Notes: generated by a model from the sequence alone, not told the origin. A stretch of DNA of 64,000 nt from Paenibacillus sp. EZ-K15 (GCF_002573715.1 NZ_PDHM01000021.1:506061-570060), one strand, 5' to 3'. Shown: positions 34,741 through 44,278, counted from the stretch's first letter. Numbers and translations are program-made.

Positions 34741-35783
34741 GATAGACCCTCCCTGCGCCGTTTTTTGTTCCGGTATAGCAAATACGCAAAAAATGGAGCG
34801 CCTATGAATGCCGTAACCACACCGAGCGGTATTTCCGTTGGTGCCAGCACGGACCGGGCCGCCGTATCGCACCAGACCATGAATATCGCGCCACCCAGAG
34901 CCGACAGTGGAACAATGACGCGGTAATCGGAGCCGGTGATCAGCCGGATCATATGCGGTACCACAAGTCCCACGAATCCAATCACGCCGGAGACCGACAC
35001 GGCTGCGGCAGCGAGCAGAGTAGCAACGATGAGCACGCTGGTCTTCAGCCGATCCACATTCAAGCCCATATGGGCGGCCTGCCGTTCCCCCAGCGACAAA
35101 ATATTAAGCGCCCGCGACCTGCTCCATAAGTATATAAAACCTGCGAGAAAATACGGGAAAAGGATGGCCGTATACGACCATCCACGCATGCTCAGGCTCC
35201 CCATCGTCCAGTACAGGATCTGGTTTACCGTATCTTTGGACATAACCGTCAGAAAGGAAACGACGGCGCCCAGAAACGACTGCATCACCACGCCGGACAG
35301 AATGAGCCCGTGGATCGGCAGTTTTCCTTGATCCCTTGCCAGCAGCAGAACGGCCCATAGAGTGCCTGCCCCGGTTAGAAACGCTACAAGCGGCAGCGTG
35401 TAACCTCCGGCAAAGGAATATTCCATCCCGAAAAAAATCAGGGATGCTGCGCCAAGCGCAGCACCCGAGGATACACCGAGCGTAAACGGATCCGCCAGCG
35501 GATTGCGCAACACGCCTTGAAAGGCGGCTCCGGCGACGGCCAGGGAGGCTCCTACGAGCATCCCTAGCAATATGCGCGGCAATCTCACCTTCATTAGGAT
35601 TTGCTCGGATGAAGGTTCCCAGCCCGAAACGATGGAATCGCCGATTCCCGGCAGCCGGTGCAGCAGCATCGCCCCTATCTCTCTCACAGGCAGGTGAACG
35701 GAGCCGATTCCGAGACTGACAACCAAGGTTAACAGTAATAGGATGATGCCGGCCGCACCGAATCCTGCAAGCTTTTTACTCAT
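34737..35783 (-). CDS. btuC: BtuC-like cobalamin permease
   Basis: A 348-aa FecCD/BtuC-family permease with about ten membrane helices, including RLPRILLGMLVGASLAVAG and GVIGFVGLVVPHMIRLITG, the cytoplasmic coupling segment. It overlaps btuF and btuD by four bases on each side. It forms the channel through which corrinoids enter the cell. Confidence 0.92.
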   Translation of the reverse strand: MSKKLAGFGAAGIILLLLTLVVSLGIGSVHLPVREIGAMLLHRLPGIGDSIVSGWEPSSEQILMKVRLPRILLGMLVGASLAVAGAAFQGVLRNPLADPFTLGVSSGAALGAASLIFFGMEYSFAGGYTLPLVAFLTGAGTLWAVLLLARDQGKLPIHGLILSGVVMQSFLGAVVSFLTVMSKDTVNQILYWTMGSLSMRGWSYTAILFPYFLAGFIYLWSRSRALNILSLGERQAAHMGLNVDRLKTSVLIVATLLAAAAVSVSGVIGFVGLVVPHMIRLITGSDYRVIVPLSALGGAIFMVWCDTAARSVLAPTEIPLGVVTAFIGAPFFAYLLYRNKKRRREGLS

Positions 35784-36784
35784 GGATTCATCAGTTCCGG
35801 ATAAACGGCCTTCGCCACTTCAATCAACCCTTGCGTCACACGAGGACCGGGACGGCTCAACAGATTCGCATCCACGGATATGACCTGATCGTTCTTGATG
35901 GCTTCGATCTGATCCCAGCCGCCGCGCTCCTTAATCAGCTGATCCAATGTTTTCTTGGTTGCTTCATCAATCACATCATCCGTGTACAGAATGACGTCGG
36001 GGTTCGCAGCGATAATATTTTCCTCGCTGATTTCGAACCAGCCTTCCGTATCGCCAGCTGCGTTGACGCCGCCAGCTAAGGTGATGATCTCATCCATAAA
36101 CTCGCCTTTGCCGACGGTCCATCCCGGAGAGAATTCCACATACACTTTCTTCTTGTCTTCATCCTTCACGGCTTTCACGGCTTCCGAAACGGTAGCCAAT
36201 TCCTGCTTCATCTGATCCACGACCGCTTTGGCCTCCGCTTGACGGTCCGTAATTTGTCCGATCAGTTCGATGTTCTCCATCACGGCATCAATGGTTTTCG
36301 GATCATTGACGAACAGGGTAACGCCAAGCTCACGCAATTTCTCGGCATTCTGGGCATTCATCGAAGCGGCAAATACCACATCGGCATCGGCTGCAATAAT
36401 AGCCTCTTCATTCACTTGGAACCCGCCCAATTTAGGCTTGGATTTGGCCGCCTCCGGATAATCGTCATTATCGGACACGCCAACGATTTCTTCATCCAGG
36501 CCTAAAGCGAACAGTTTTTCCGTCTCGGACGGTGTCAGGGATGCAATTTTGGCCGGAGCTTTCTCAAACGTCATTTCAACCCCGGTTGAATCCTTAACGG
36601 TCAGCGGATACGTCGTTTTAAGCTCTTCACCGGAATCCGCTGGTACTTCATTATTCTGCTCTTCCTGCTGTGCCGGCGGCGTTGTATCCTTCGGCGCCGC
36701 TTCTTCCCCTCCACAGCCAATCAAGGCCAGAGCCATCAGTATGGCTACTAGAAGTACGGACCATGTTTTGTTTAATGCTTTCAT
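35780..36784 (-). CDS. btuF: BtuF-like corrinoid-binding lipoprotein
   Basis: A 334-aa substrate-binding protein anchored as a lipoprotein: signal and lipobox end in LALIGC, followed by a Glu/Gln-rich linker and a periplasmic-binding fold (IASLTPSETEKLFALGLDE, then PDVILYTDDV). I chose the ATG at 36784, after GGGGGAT, over an upstream start that would bury the signal peptide. It is the first gene after the B12 riboswitch and captures cobalamin or cobinamide outside the cell. Confidence 0.9.
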   Translation of the reverse strand: MKALNKTWSVLLVAILMALALIGCGGEEAAPKDTTPPAQQEEQNNEVPADSGEELKTTYPLTVKDSTGVEMTFEKAPAKIASLTPSETEKLFALGLDEEIVGVSDNDDYPEAAKSKPKLGGFQVNEEAIIAADADVVFAASMNAQNAEKLRELGVTLFVNDPKTIDAVMENIELIGQITDRQAEAKAVVDQMKQELATVSEAVKAVKDEDKKKVYVEFSPGWTVGKGEFMDEIITLAGGVNAAGDTEGWFEISEENIIAANPDVILYTDDVIDEATKKTLDQLIKERGGWDQIEAIKNDQVISVDANLLSRPGPRVTQGLIEVAKAVYPELMNP

Positions 36785-36893
36785 CTCTTGAAATCCCCCT
36801 ATACATAATTGAGAACCTGGCACTTTCGAGTTTACATTCCTTCGACCGATCCTTACCGAGAGAAAAACAAAATCGTCATACTCCTAAAGAAGC

Positions 36894-36934
36894 AAAAATC
36901 CCTGACTCCTCGTTAACAAGGACTCAGGGATTAC
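36894..36934 (-). terminator. Riboswitch-controlled terminator
   Basis: AATCCCTGA-TCCT pairs with AGGA-TCAGGGATT, followed by TTTTT on the minus strand, between the B12 aptamer and btuF. This position indicates transcription-termination control of the btu-cob operon. Confidence 0.85.
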
Positions 36935-37047
36935 GTTTTAACATAAGGACATCTGATAACCGTTCACAGATAGCGCCTTAAACTTCCGCCCACACATGCT
37001 GCATGGGTCCGGCAAACGTAATCCTCTCCTCGAAGGACCGTCATTCA

Positions 37048-37224
37048 TTCGCCGAGGGCAGGTCTCCTGACTTGCAGGCTGTAACGACTTCTCCGCCTTC
37101 CCAAGCGCTATGGCTCAGTGGCATATGAAGAAGTCCCTGCTTCACAGTGGCGGGACCGTGCCGGACTTGCACCGGCTTCCCTATTAACCCGGCAGAAGGC
37201 AACAACGCCTTCTGTCCGGGACCC
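37048..37224 (-). promoter_or_regulatory. Cobalamin riboswitch
   Basis: On the minus strand the region reads through GCAAGTCCGGCACGGTCCCGCC, GCCACTG, and the conserved B12 box GTCAGGAGACCTGCC at its 3-prime end (37052-37075). These are the core motifs of the cobalamin aptamer. When corrinoid is bound, the downstream terminator should form and shut off btuFCD-cobTUS. The 609-bp gap between btuF and the phosphatase gene is filled by this aptamer, the terminator and the promoter. Confidence 0.93.
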
Positions 37225-37230
37225 TCGCAA

Positions 37231-37259
37231 ATAATATGAATTTATGTATGTTAGGCCAA
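37231..37259 (-). promoter_or_regulatory. Promoter of the riboswitch transcript
   Basis: TTGGCC (37254-37259) and TATTAT (37231-37236) are 17 bases apart, just upstream of the aptamer, giving a start near 37224. The btu-cob genes therefore have a promoter separate from the upstream cobD-cbiZ-cbiB genes. Confidence 0.65.
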
Positions 37260-37393
37260 GCATGGTTTCTCTGCCCAAGATTATAGGCGATAAACCTTAC
37301 TCTTACAACCGAAAGATTCGGTCATTTCAAATGCCTTATGATACGGATTTATCCCGTTATCGCCCATTCCGCACCGATATCATACGATTTCAT

Positions 37394-38176
37394 TTATTCG
37401 CTTAACCGCACGCCTTGCCAGCGTTCTCCATCCCATGTCAATTGCAGCTTGAGCTCCTCGCCTGGTGACACCTGCGTCTCCCAGAATTCCGTATCCGGAA
37501 GGGTTGCTGCCGCGATCTGCCGGATGACGCCCCCATGGGTGACTACAAGCACATCCAATTCGACCCTCTGTGTCCCACAACCATAACCGGCTCGCTTTGC
37601 CTCTGCTTCTGCTTCTGCTTCTGCTTCTGCTTCTGCTTCTGCTTCTGCTTCTGCTTCTGCTTCTGCTTGCACAAGGGTATCCAGAGCTTCCTCTACATGC
37701 AACAGTTCCTTCAAATCCAAATACAATCCGGTCAAGAATCCCTGAATCCGGGAACAGAACGCTTCCCAGCTCTCCCCATTTGGCGGCGTAACTTCTGCGG
37801 GGTTATCAATCCAGCGCCGATAGGAGATATCCGACTTCAAGTCCTCGTAGGTGTTCCCTTCCCAATCCCCGAAATCGAGCTCACGCAGCCTCGGATCATA
37901 CTCGACCCCTGGAATAAACCTGCCCGGATCTTCATCATCAGGAATAACGGACATTGTTGAATCCGGTAGGATAACATTCAGCGTCTGCCTGCATCGAAGG
38001 AGATCACTGCAATAGATCCGGACAAACTGCCCGGTACAAAACCTTTCCCGCAGCGCGAGGAGCTGCTGTCTTCCTTCCACCAGAATCCCCTGATCCTCGT
38101 GACCGAGATAACGGCGCTCCTCGTTCCACAACGTGCGGCCATGGCGGACCAAATGCAGGGTAATCCTCATATCCAT
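37394..38176 (-). CDS. Histidine phosphatase with (AE)11 linker, likely CobC-like
   Basis: A 260-aa phosphoglycerate-mutase-type phosphatase: LVRHGRTLWNE at the N-terminus carries the catalytic histidine and VVTHGGVIRQIA the second. In this operon it most likely removes phosphate from alpha-ribazole-5-phosphate (CobC role). Between helix and second catalytic motif lies an insertion of eleven Ala-Glu dipeptides encoded by a hexanucleotide run. It overlaps cbiB by 10 bases. The CobC role is from context; other small-molecule phosphatases share the motifs. Confidence 0.85.
   Translation of the reverse strand: MDMRITLHLVRHGRTLWNEERRYLGHEDQGILVEGRQQLLALRERFCTGQFVRIYCSDLLRCRQTLNVILPDSTMSVIPDDEDPGRFIPGVEYDPRLRELDFGDWEGNTYEDLKSDISYRRWIDNPAEVTPPNGESWEAFCSRIQGFLTGLYLDLKELLHVEEALDTLVQAEAEAEAEAEAEAEAEAEAEAEAKRAGYGCGTQRVELDVLVVTHGGVIRQIAAATLPDTEFWETQVSPGEELKLQLTWDGERWQGVRLSE
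37598..37666. repeat. Hexanucleotide repeat coding (AE)11A
   Basis: The hexamer TGCTTC (GCAGAA on the coding strand) recurs about eleven times, with one TGCCTC variant at the left end. Being six bases long, gain or loss of units keeps the frame and only changes the length of an Ala-Glu helix in the phosphatase. Confidence 0.95.
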
Positions 38177-39144
38177 AAGCTTCCTCCTGCTGCGGCCACA
38201 AGTCCGAGCACCACGGTACCCAGTAACGTAAACAATACCGATACGCCCAGCAGCAGACGATTTGTCACCTGAATATCCTCCGCTTCAAGCGGTCGTTCGG
38301 GATCCCCCATGTAAGCCCGGAACGAGATCACGCCTTGATAGGAATTCTCTCCGCCCAGACGAATGCCCAGCGCACCGGCAACGGCCGATTCCGGGAAGCC
38401 GCTGTTCGGACTGGGGTGCTTACGCGCATCTCTTCTGACCATCTTGATCGCTTTTTTCCATTGCAGCGAAAACATGGCAGCCACCACGGTCAACAAACCT
38501 GCCGTCAGGCGTGCCGGTATCCAATTGGCGATATCGTCCAGCCTTGCGGATGCCCAGCCGATATGCTGGTATTTCTCGTTTTTATAACCGACCATGGAGT
38601 CGAGCGTGTTCACGGCCCGGTAGGCCATCGCCAGCGGCGCTCCCCCAATCAGGGCAAAAAACAACGGAGCGATGACCGCATCCACGATATTCTCCGCAAC
38701 CGTCTCCACCGTTCCCCGTACGATCTCCGGCTCATCCAGATGGCCGGTGTCTCGCCCGACAACCATGCTGAGCGCGCGCCTGGCCTCCGCGATATGGCCG
38801 GAACGAAGATGGCCGTAGACCTCCAATCCTGCTTCACGCAGCCCCTTGATGGCAATCGTAGTCGCAATAAGCACGATCTCCACTCCCCAAGCAAGCCAAG
38901 GATGAATCGCCCCGCACAGCTCCAGCAGCAGCCATGCCAGCACGAAGGAGCCGCCGGCCACGATCACCGGCAGCAGAATGCCCGCCCGCTTCAGGCTCTG
39001 AGCGGAAGTCGCCCAATGGCGTATCCAGCCTTCAACCCGGCGGATGGCTTTCCCCATGCCAATAACGGGATGCGGAAGCCATCTCGGATCTCCAATCAGC
39101 AGGTCCAGTACGACCGCTGCCCAAATGACCCACACGACGGTCAT
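38167..39144 (-). CDS. cbiB: CbiB, adenosylcobinamide-phosphate synthase
   Basis: A 325-aa membrane enzyme (CbiB, also called CobD in aerobic nomenclature) that attaches aminopropanol phosphate to adenosylcobyric acid. Signatures: DLLIGDPRWLPHPVIGMGK at the start and HPSPNSGFPESAVAGAL in the second half, with four or more membrane helices. It overlaps cbiZ by four and the phosphatase by 10 bases. Confidence 0.93.
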   Translation of the reverse strand: MTVVWVIWAAVVLDLLIGDPRWLPHPVIGMGKAIRRVEGWIRHWATSAQSLKRAGILLPVIVAGGSFVLAWLLLELCGAIHPWLAWGVEIVLIATTIAIKGLREAGLEVYGHLRSGHIAEARRALSMVVGRDTGHLDEPEIVRGTVETVAENIVDAVIAPLFFALIGGAPLAMAYRAVNTLDSMVGYKNEKYQHIGWASARLDDIANWIPARLTAGLLTVVAAMFSLQWKKAIKMVRRDARKHPSPNSGFPESAVAGALGIRLGGENSYQGVISFRAYMGDPERPLEAEDIQVTNRLLLGVSVLFTLLGTVVLGLVAAAGGSLWI

Positions 39145-39875
39145 ATCCGGTCCTCTCTTTCGGAGACGATGCTTTCCGTAACACTCTCGTAGACAAGGCG
39201 GCCGATCATGCCGCCCAGATCGGTTGCGGTTCCGGCATAATGGTGGTTCACACCATAGGCTGTATTGCCGCTGATCCCAAGGACCATCGCGTCCGTCGTC
39301 GTACCGGTCGCGACGGCTCCGGTTTCATGATCCTTCACGCCCAGGTCATGCAGCACCGCGGCCTTCGCTTCCGTCGCCGTCAACACGGCATTCAGCATGC
39401 ATGCCGGCGTCATCATCCCGTCGATCAGTAACATGATATTAATCGTGCCCGGCTGGTAAGCCGCAAAGGTCGTGCGGCTCGACCCGGCGCGGGCTGCATT
39501 GCCCACGCCGGCAGTAGTACAGCATAGAATGGAAGCTTGCTCCCCCGGTTCTTCCCGGATGGAGGTATACTTCAATCTTACCGCGGTCATCAATCCAGCT
39601 GTGGTTTCAGCCGGATAACCGTGAGCAGCTATAAAATTAGACATATCGTTCACGGGGTCGCTGCAATCATAATGCTTGTCCACATAACGATTCACGATAT
39701 GATCCAAGCTTACGAATCCGCCGCCATATATGGCGCTGCTAATGGACGCAACTGGCTCCGGAAGCGATATCCGGATATGCGGATGCTGCAGCTCCGATTC
39801 CAGGGACACCGTCGCTCCCGGCCACGCATTCGAATGATACAGATGATTCTTGCCTTCCAGAAAAGGTACTGCCAT
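39141..39875 (-). CDS. cbiZ: CbiZ, adenosylcobinamide amidohydrolase
   Basis: A 244-aa CbiZ-family enzyme, which cuts the amide bond of adenosylcobinamide or pseudocobalamin to give adenosylcobyric acid. Family hallmarks include TAVRLKYTSIREE, CCTTAGVGNAARAG, INIMLLIDG and GTTTDAMVLG. It lets the cell remodel foreign corrinoids; with CobD and CbiB the side chain is then rebuilt. GGGAGAG precedes the ATG. No corrin-ring synthesis genes are in the window, which fits salvage. Confidence 0.92.
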   Translation of the reverse strand: MAVPFLEGKNHLYHSNAWPGATVSLESELQHPHIRISLPEPVASISSAIYGGGFVSLDHIVNRYVDKHYDCSDPVNDMSNFIAAHGYPAETTAGLMTAVRLKYTSIREEPGEQASILCCTTAGVGNAARAGSSRTTFAAYQPGTINIMLLIDGMMTPACMLNAVLTATEAKAAVLHDLGVKDHETGAVATGTTTDAMVLGISGNTAYGVNHHYAGTATDLGGMIGRLVYESVTESIVSEREDRI

Positions 39876-39948
39876 GTTTCTCTCTCCCTACTCTTTGATC
39901 TCAATCCGCCTGATTCCGAACCTCATTGGTATGTGCCGTTTAATACCC

Positions 39949-41073
39949 TTAAGTTGCGTCTTCAGAAGAAATGCCAAGCACCTCCGCCATAATGGCAAGC
40001 AGCCTGTCGTTATCTGCGCCATGTTTAACGGCTAGCCGGATATGACGCTCACCAAGGCCCGGGTACATGGCGCAGCTGCGGACAAGCACGCCGCGTCTGC
40101 CCATCTCCGACTGAAACATCTCGGCACGCCATGGCCGCGGAAGCTCCATGAGTAGAAAATTAGCCTCGCCCGGCGTAACGTCCAGCCCCAGCGCTCGTAA
40201 ACCATGTATGAGCTTCCCGCGCTCTGCGCGAATTAATTGCAGCGTATTCTGCTCGTAGTCCCTGCCGCTGCCAAGACAAGCCTCGCCCGCAAGCAGCGCC
40301 AGTCCATTGACACTCCACGTGACCTGCTTGCCTGCCATCTTGCGTATCACATCGGGATGCGCGACCGTATACCCGAGCCGCAGACCCGGAATCGCATAAA
40401 ACTTGGTCATCGATCTGACAATCACGGTTCGAGGATAGTCATGAAGCTCTGGCATCAGGGTCTGTCTGTCTTCCAGCGGAATAAAGTCGATAAAGGCTTC
40501 ATCCAGCACCAGCCAGGTCCCTTCTTGCTCTGCGCATGCCGCTATTTCGCGGATATCCTCAAGGCTGTACTGAACTCCGTTCGGATTGTTGGGCTGTCCC
40601 AAAAACACGAGATCCGTGCAAGCTATCAGCTCCATCACATCCGCCTTATCTGCGCGCCAGTCCCTCTCCGGATGTCCGCACACGGAGCGAATGTCCGAAC
40701 CAAATTTTAAGGACAATTCCCGGTATTCGGAAAAACACGGGTCAACCACGCCCACAGTCCTTGGCGATAGCCCCATCAACAACAGCGCCATGCACTCTGC
40801 CGCCCCATTGCCGACAAGGATTCCCCGCGGTTCGGTGCCTAACTCCGCTGCGAGCAGCTCCTTGAACTTGCGGTGCCCCGGATCCGGATAACGAATGACC
40901 GCACTCATTCCCTCTTGTAAGGCCGTAATAACCCCTTGCGGAGGCCCGAGCGGGTTAATATTGGCGCTGTAATCCAGGAAAGCCGAGGCTTTCCTTCCGT
41001 ATGCGGCAGCGGCCGTCTCCACGTCCCCTCCATGACCGTACACCTCGATCAAGGGTTGTTTTTTGTCGTTCAT
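39949..41073 (-). CDS. cobD: CobD, threonine-phosphate decarboxylase
   Basis: A 374-aa PLP enzyme of the HisC-like class I family that makes aminopropanol phosphate from threonine phosphate. Visible signatures are an early GHGGDV and DYSANINPLGPP, the GNGAAE cofactor loop, NPNGVQY, the DEAFIDF aspartate, and the Schiff-base lysine in SMTKFYAIPGLRLGY. AGGAGGAG precedes the ATG. First gene of the minus-strand cobalamin block; its product feeds CbiB. Confidence 0.92.
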   Translation of the reverse strand: MNDKKQPLIEVYGHGGDVETAAAAYGRKASAFLDYSANINPLGPPQGVITALQEGMSAVIRYPDPGHRKFKELLAAELGTEPRGILVGNGAAECMALLLMGLSPRTVGVVDPCFSEYRELSLKFGSDIRSVCGHPERDWRADKADVMELIACTDLVFLGQPNNPNGVQYSLEDIREIAACAEQEGTWLVLDEAFIDFIPLEDRQTLMPELHDYPRTVIVRSMTKFYAIPGLRLGYTVAHPDVIRKMAGKQVTWSVNGLALLAGEACLGSGRDYEQNTLQLIRAERGKLIHGLRALGLDVTPGEANFLLMELPRPWRAEMFQSEMGRRGVLVRSCAMYPGLGERHIRLAVKHGADNDRLLAIMAEVLGISSEDAT

Positions 41074-41176
41074 AAGGGCTCCTCCTGTTCCATGCCCTGG
41101 ACTCTTTGCAAGTCCTGCCGTTATGTAATGCCATCATTATGTCGCTACCGTCCCTGACTCGTCAACATGGAATGCT

Positions 41177-41205
41177 TTGTCTCTGTCTTAAAATTGGTTT
41201 ACAAT
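41177..41205 (+). promoter_or_regulatory. Promoter of lplJ
   Basis: TTGTCT (41177-41182) and TACAAT (41200-41205) are separated by 17 bases, about 45 bases before the lplJ start. Confidence 0.6.
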
Positions 41206-41249
41206 AGTCTGGAAGCACCACATTTTGAATTGTGACGACGGAGGATACT

Positions 41250-42251
41250 ATGCTATTTATCGATAATCAGGGGATCCACGATCCATCCATTAATCTAGCG
41301 ATTGAAGAATATGCCTTGAAGCACTTGTCCATGGACGAGAGCTACCTTCTCTTTTATATCAACAAGCCTTCCATTATTATCGGAAAGCATCAGAATACGA
41401 TCGAAGAGATCAACCAGGAATACGTTCGTGACAACAACATTCAGGTTGTACGCCGGTTGTCCGGGGGCGGGGCCGTATACCATGATCTCGGCAACCTGAA
41501 TTTCAGCTTCATTACGAAGGATGACGGCCAGTCCTTCCACAACTTCCTGAAGTTCACGCAGCCGGTCATCGACTTCCTGCAAAAGATGGGTGTACCAGCC
41601 GAGCTGAGCGGCCGGAATGACCTGCAGGTCGGCGAGAAGAAAATTTCGGGGAACGCACAGTTCTCGACGCGGGGACGCATGTTCAGCCACGGCACGCTCA
41701 TGTTTGACCTAAACCTGGATGATGTACAAGCCTCGCTGAATGCCAATCCGGAAAAATTCAAATCCAAGAGCACCAAATCCGTCCGCAGCCGCGTGGCGAA
41801 CATTAAGGAGCTGCTTGGTACGGAGATGACCATTGAACAGTTCCGCGCCGAGCTGCTTCGCTCGATTTTCGGTATGGAGCCGGATCAAGTACCGCAATAT
41901 GTCCTTCAAGAGAAGGACTGGGAGATCATCAACCAGATTTCAAAAGAACGCTACCAGAATTGGGATTGGAACTATGGACTCTCCCCTGAAAGCAATGTGA
42001 AACATGCCAAGAAGTTCCCGGTGGGCATTATTGATATCCGCATGGACATCCGTGAAGGACATATCGGAGAGATCAAGATTTACGGCGACTTCTTCGGCGT
42101 CGGCGATGTCGCTGATATCGAGAACCTGCTTCGGGGCAAACGGTATGAAGAAACTGCGGTGCGCACGGCGCTATCCGGAATCAACGTCAAGCATTACTTC
42201 GGCAACCTTGAGCTCGACGATCTGATCGGCTTGATTTTCCTTGAGGAATAG
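41250..42251 (+). CDS. lplJ: Lipoate-protein ligase
   Basis: A 333-aa LplA/LplJ-type ligase that activates free lipoate with ATP and attaches it to E2 and GcvH domains. Signatures are RRLSGGGAVYHDLGNLNFSF and the lysine-bearing GEKKISGNAQF, followed by the C-terminal accessory domain. The ATG at 41250 is five bases after GGAGG; a GTG at 41232 overlaps that site and is unlikely. Single-gene unit with its own promoter and terminator. Confidence 0.93.
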   Translation: MLFIDNQGIHDPSINLAIEEYALKHLSMDESYLLFYINKPSIIIGKHQNTIEEINQEYVRDNNIQVVRRLSGGGAVYHDLGNLNFSFITKDDGQSFHNFLKFTQPVIDFLQKMGVPAELSGRNDLQVGEKKISGNAQFSTRGRMFSHGTLMFDLNLDDVQASLNANPEKFKSKSTKSVRSRVANIKELLGTEMTIEQFRAELLRSIFGMEPDQVPQYVLQEKDWEIINQISKERYQNWDWNYGLSPESNVKHAKKFPVGIIDIRMDIREGHIGEIKIYGDFFGVGDVADIENLLRGKRYEETAVRTALSGINVKHYFGNLELDDLIGLIFLEE

Positions 42252-42269
42252 AGCCGGCTCGTATTAAAT

Positions 42270-42315
42270 AAGCCTCCCGCCCGTATGCTGCATGCATAAG
42301 GGTGGGAGGCTTTTT
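42270..42315 (+). terminator. Terminator after lplJ
   Basis: AAGCCTCCC-CCC pairs with GGG-GGGAGGCTT followed by TTTT. Confidence 0.88.
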
Positions 42316-42339
42316 CATTTCAAACAGATATACCTCGGA

Positions 42340-43053
42340 TCAAGAAGAGGCCATAAACACATACCAAACTAGGACCAGTGTTAACACGATACATGCATTC
42401 TCTACCGTGCGTCCCCATTTGCTTCCGGTGCTCATGATTTTCAGTTTAATTCTCCATTTGAACGGAGGAAGCGGACGGATCCCGCGATTGGTTAATGCAT
42501 CTGCAAGCAAATGGATGGAGTAGGATAAACCGCCAGCAAACCATAAGCTTTCCCCGCCGATCTTACCCTGCGATGCAAAATACAGCAGGCCCGTCCATCC
42601 GGCAGCGGCATAGACGGTATGGGTTAACCCCCGGTGGGTCACCAAGGAGCCTGCAATGAGCACGCTGCCTGCGATTGTGTTCCATGGGCTGAAGCCCTGC
42701 CCGAAGGAGATCAGTCCGAGACCGATCAGGAACATGACGATATGGCGCAGGGTCCGGCTTGGCAGGTACGAAACAACCCCGATCAGCCCGGCCAGGGCGA
42801 TGTTCCATGGGGCATACTCCTTGCCGTAGAAAACAACGAAGATGGCTGCGCCGATCATCGCTAGCTGGAGGATTCGCAGCAGCCCGGAAGGAATGGCTTT
42901 GCGGACCAGCAGGGAGTTGGGCTCGTCGATGTCGGGAAGCAGTGCGCTAACCAAAGCCACTGCGGCAGCCGGCAACGTGACAGGCACTTCGCTCATGCCC
43001 ATAACGGATAACGTAACCCCTGTGCTAATAATCAAATGAGCTCTGCCCATCAT
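42340..43053 (-). CDS. YdjM-like membrane-bound hydrolase family protein
   Basis: A 237-aa polytopic membrane protein of the YdjM/metal-dependent hydrolase (DUF457) group. It has an early HLIISTGV, the conserved LLPDIDEPNSLL, and HRGLTHTVYAA, with SIHLLADALTNRGI later; the His and Asp residues are probable metal ligands. About six membrane helices. Biochemical role unknown. AAGGAAG lies before the ATG pair at 43053/43050. Confidence 0.82.
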   Translation of the reverse strand: MMGRAHLIISTGVTLSVMGMSEVPVTLPAAAVALVSALLPDIDEPNSLLVRKAIPSGLLRILQLAMIGAAIFVVFYGKEYAPWNIALAGLIGVVSYLPSRTLRHIVMFLIGLGLISFGQGFSPWNTIAGSVLIAGSLVTHRGLTHTVYAAAGWTGLLYFASQGKIGGESLWFAGGLSYSIHLLADALTNRGIRPLPPFKWRIKLKIMSTGSKWGRTVENACIVLTLVLVWYVFMASS

Positions 43054-43337
43054 GATGACAATCTTCCTTTCTAAGCTCAATGCTGACTATGGGATCGATG
43101 GAGTTGCCGGTCTTCACGTCCAATAGCCCAGGGTCATGAGAATATACGTTCGGTTCATAAGTATAGCAAAATCATCCTCTTTTTGTCTACCCCTTCCACT
43201 TGGGTTAGGCTTAAAAATGGTTGTCCGATTCTCTGATATGGGATACAATTTGATCACTTGCCCAAGGTTACGACCGGGGACGAATGCACGGGAATCTCAT
43301 CAGGAGTTTCACATCTTCAAGAAAGGATGACTACCGA

Positions 43338-44240
43338 GTGAATCGCTCACGAATTGCCGATCTCAGCCTGCTTCTGGTGGCCATGATGTGGGGATCTACG
43401 TTCCTCATCGTTCAGCATGCGGTCCGCGTGCTCCCGCCGATGGCCTTCAATTCGGTCCGTTTTTTGGGAGCGGCCCTGCTCCTTGCATTGATCATTACCC
43501 TCTTTTACCGGAGCCAGTGGAAGCTAATATCCGGAAAAATGCTGCTGCATGCTTGCCTGCTAGGTCTTTTTTTATTTATAGGGTATGCCTTTCAAACCGC
43601 GGGTCTTTTGCACACGACCACGTCCAATACAGGCTTCATTACCGGCTTGTCCGTCGTGCTGGTCCCTTTTATATCCTATGCCCTGTTAAAGCACTCCATC
43701 TCCAGATTCACCTGGATCAGTGCCTTGCTTGCGGTGGCAGGGCTGTATCTGCTTACCTTCACCGGATCCGGTATGAGCCTGAATCAAGGGGATTTGCTTG
43801 TACTCGTCTGCGCCATCGGTTTTGCGCTCCATATAGGTTATACGGGCGTTTATGCCGGTCGATACCCTGCTTTGCTGCTGGCGGCGCTCCAGATGGCTGT
43901 CGTGGGGGTATTTAGCTTAGCGGCATCTGCACTGACCGAGCATGTCGGCAATGTGTCCGACCTGATGGAGAAGCTGACCCAGCCGAACGTGCTGTGGGCG
44001 CTGGCTATATCCATCGGACCTACCAGCGCATTCGCCTTCTGGATCCAAACCGTCTGTCAAAAATATACGACGCCATCCAGGGTGGCCATCATCTATGCAA
44101 CGGAGCCGGTATTCGCCGCGCTGACCGGAATCCTGTTTGCGGGAGAGCGGCTTACGCTCATCGGAAGCATCGGTTGTCTATGTATTTTGGCCGGAATGGT
44201 GATCGCGGAATTGAAGTCTGCGCCACAGAAGGTACAATAG
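43338..44240 (+). CDS. EamA/DMT-family transporter
   Basis: A 300-aa transporter with two EamA repeats and ten membrane helices (MMWGSTFLIVQHAV at the start of the first, TTSNTGFITGLSVVLVPF in the middle). Exports small metabolites; substrate unknown. I chose the GTG at 43338 after AAAGGA, because the ATG at 43284 adds a polar leader without a site. Confidence 0.87.
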   Translation: MNRSRIADLSLLLVAMMWGSTFLIVQHAVRVLPPMAFNSVRFLGAALLLALIITLFYRSQWKLISGKMLLHACLLGLFLFIGYAFQTAGLLHTTTSNTGFITGLSVVLVPFISYALLKHSISRFTWISALLAVAGLYLLTFTGSGMSLNQGDLLVLVCAIGFALHIGYTGVYAGRYPALLLAALQMAVVGVFSLAASALTEHVGNVSDLMEKLTQPNVLWALAISIGPTSAFAFWIQTVCQKYTTPSRVAIIYATEPVFAALTGILFAGERLTLIGSIGCLCILAGMVIAELKSAPQKVQ

Positions 44241-44278
44241 AGTTAAAGACAGAGACAGAAACAAAAGGAGAGATACCC

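Noticed and set aside
37535..37960. Plus-strand frames with long Cys/Phe or Leu repeats
   Set aside because: They are the other-frame readings of the hexanucleotide run in the phosphatase gene.
38335..39192. A 285-codon plus-strand frame opposite cbiB
   Set aside because: Antisense to a clear CbiB gene with overlaps on both sides; no start signal.
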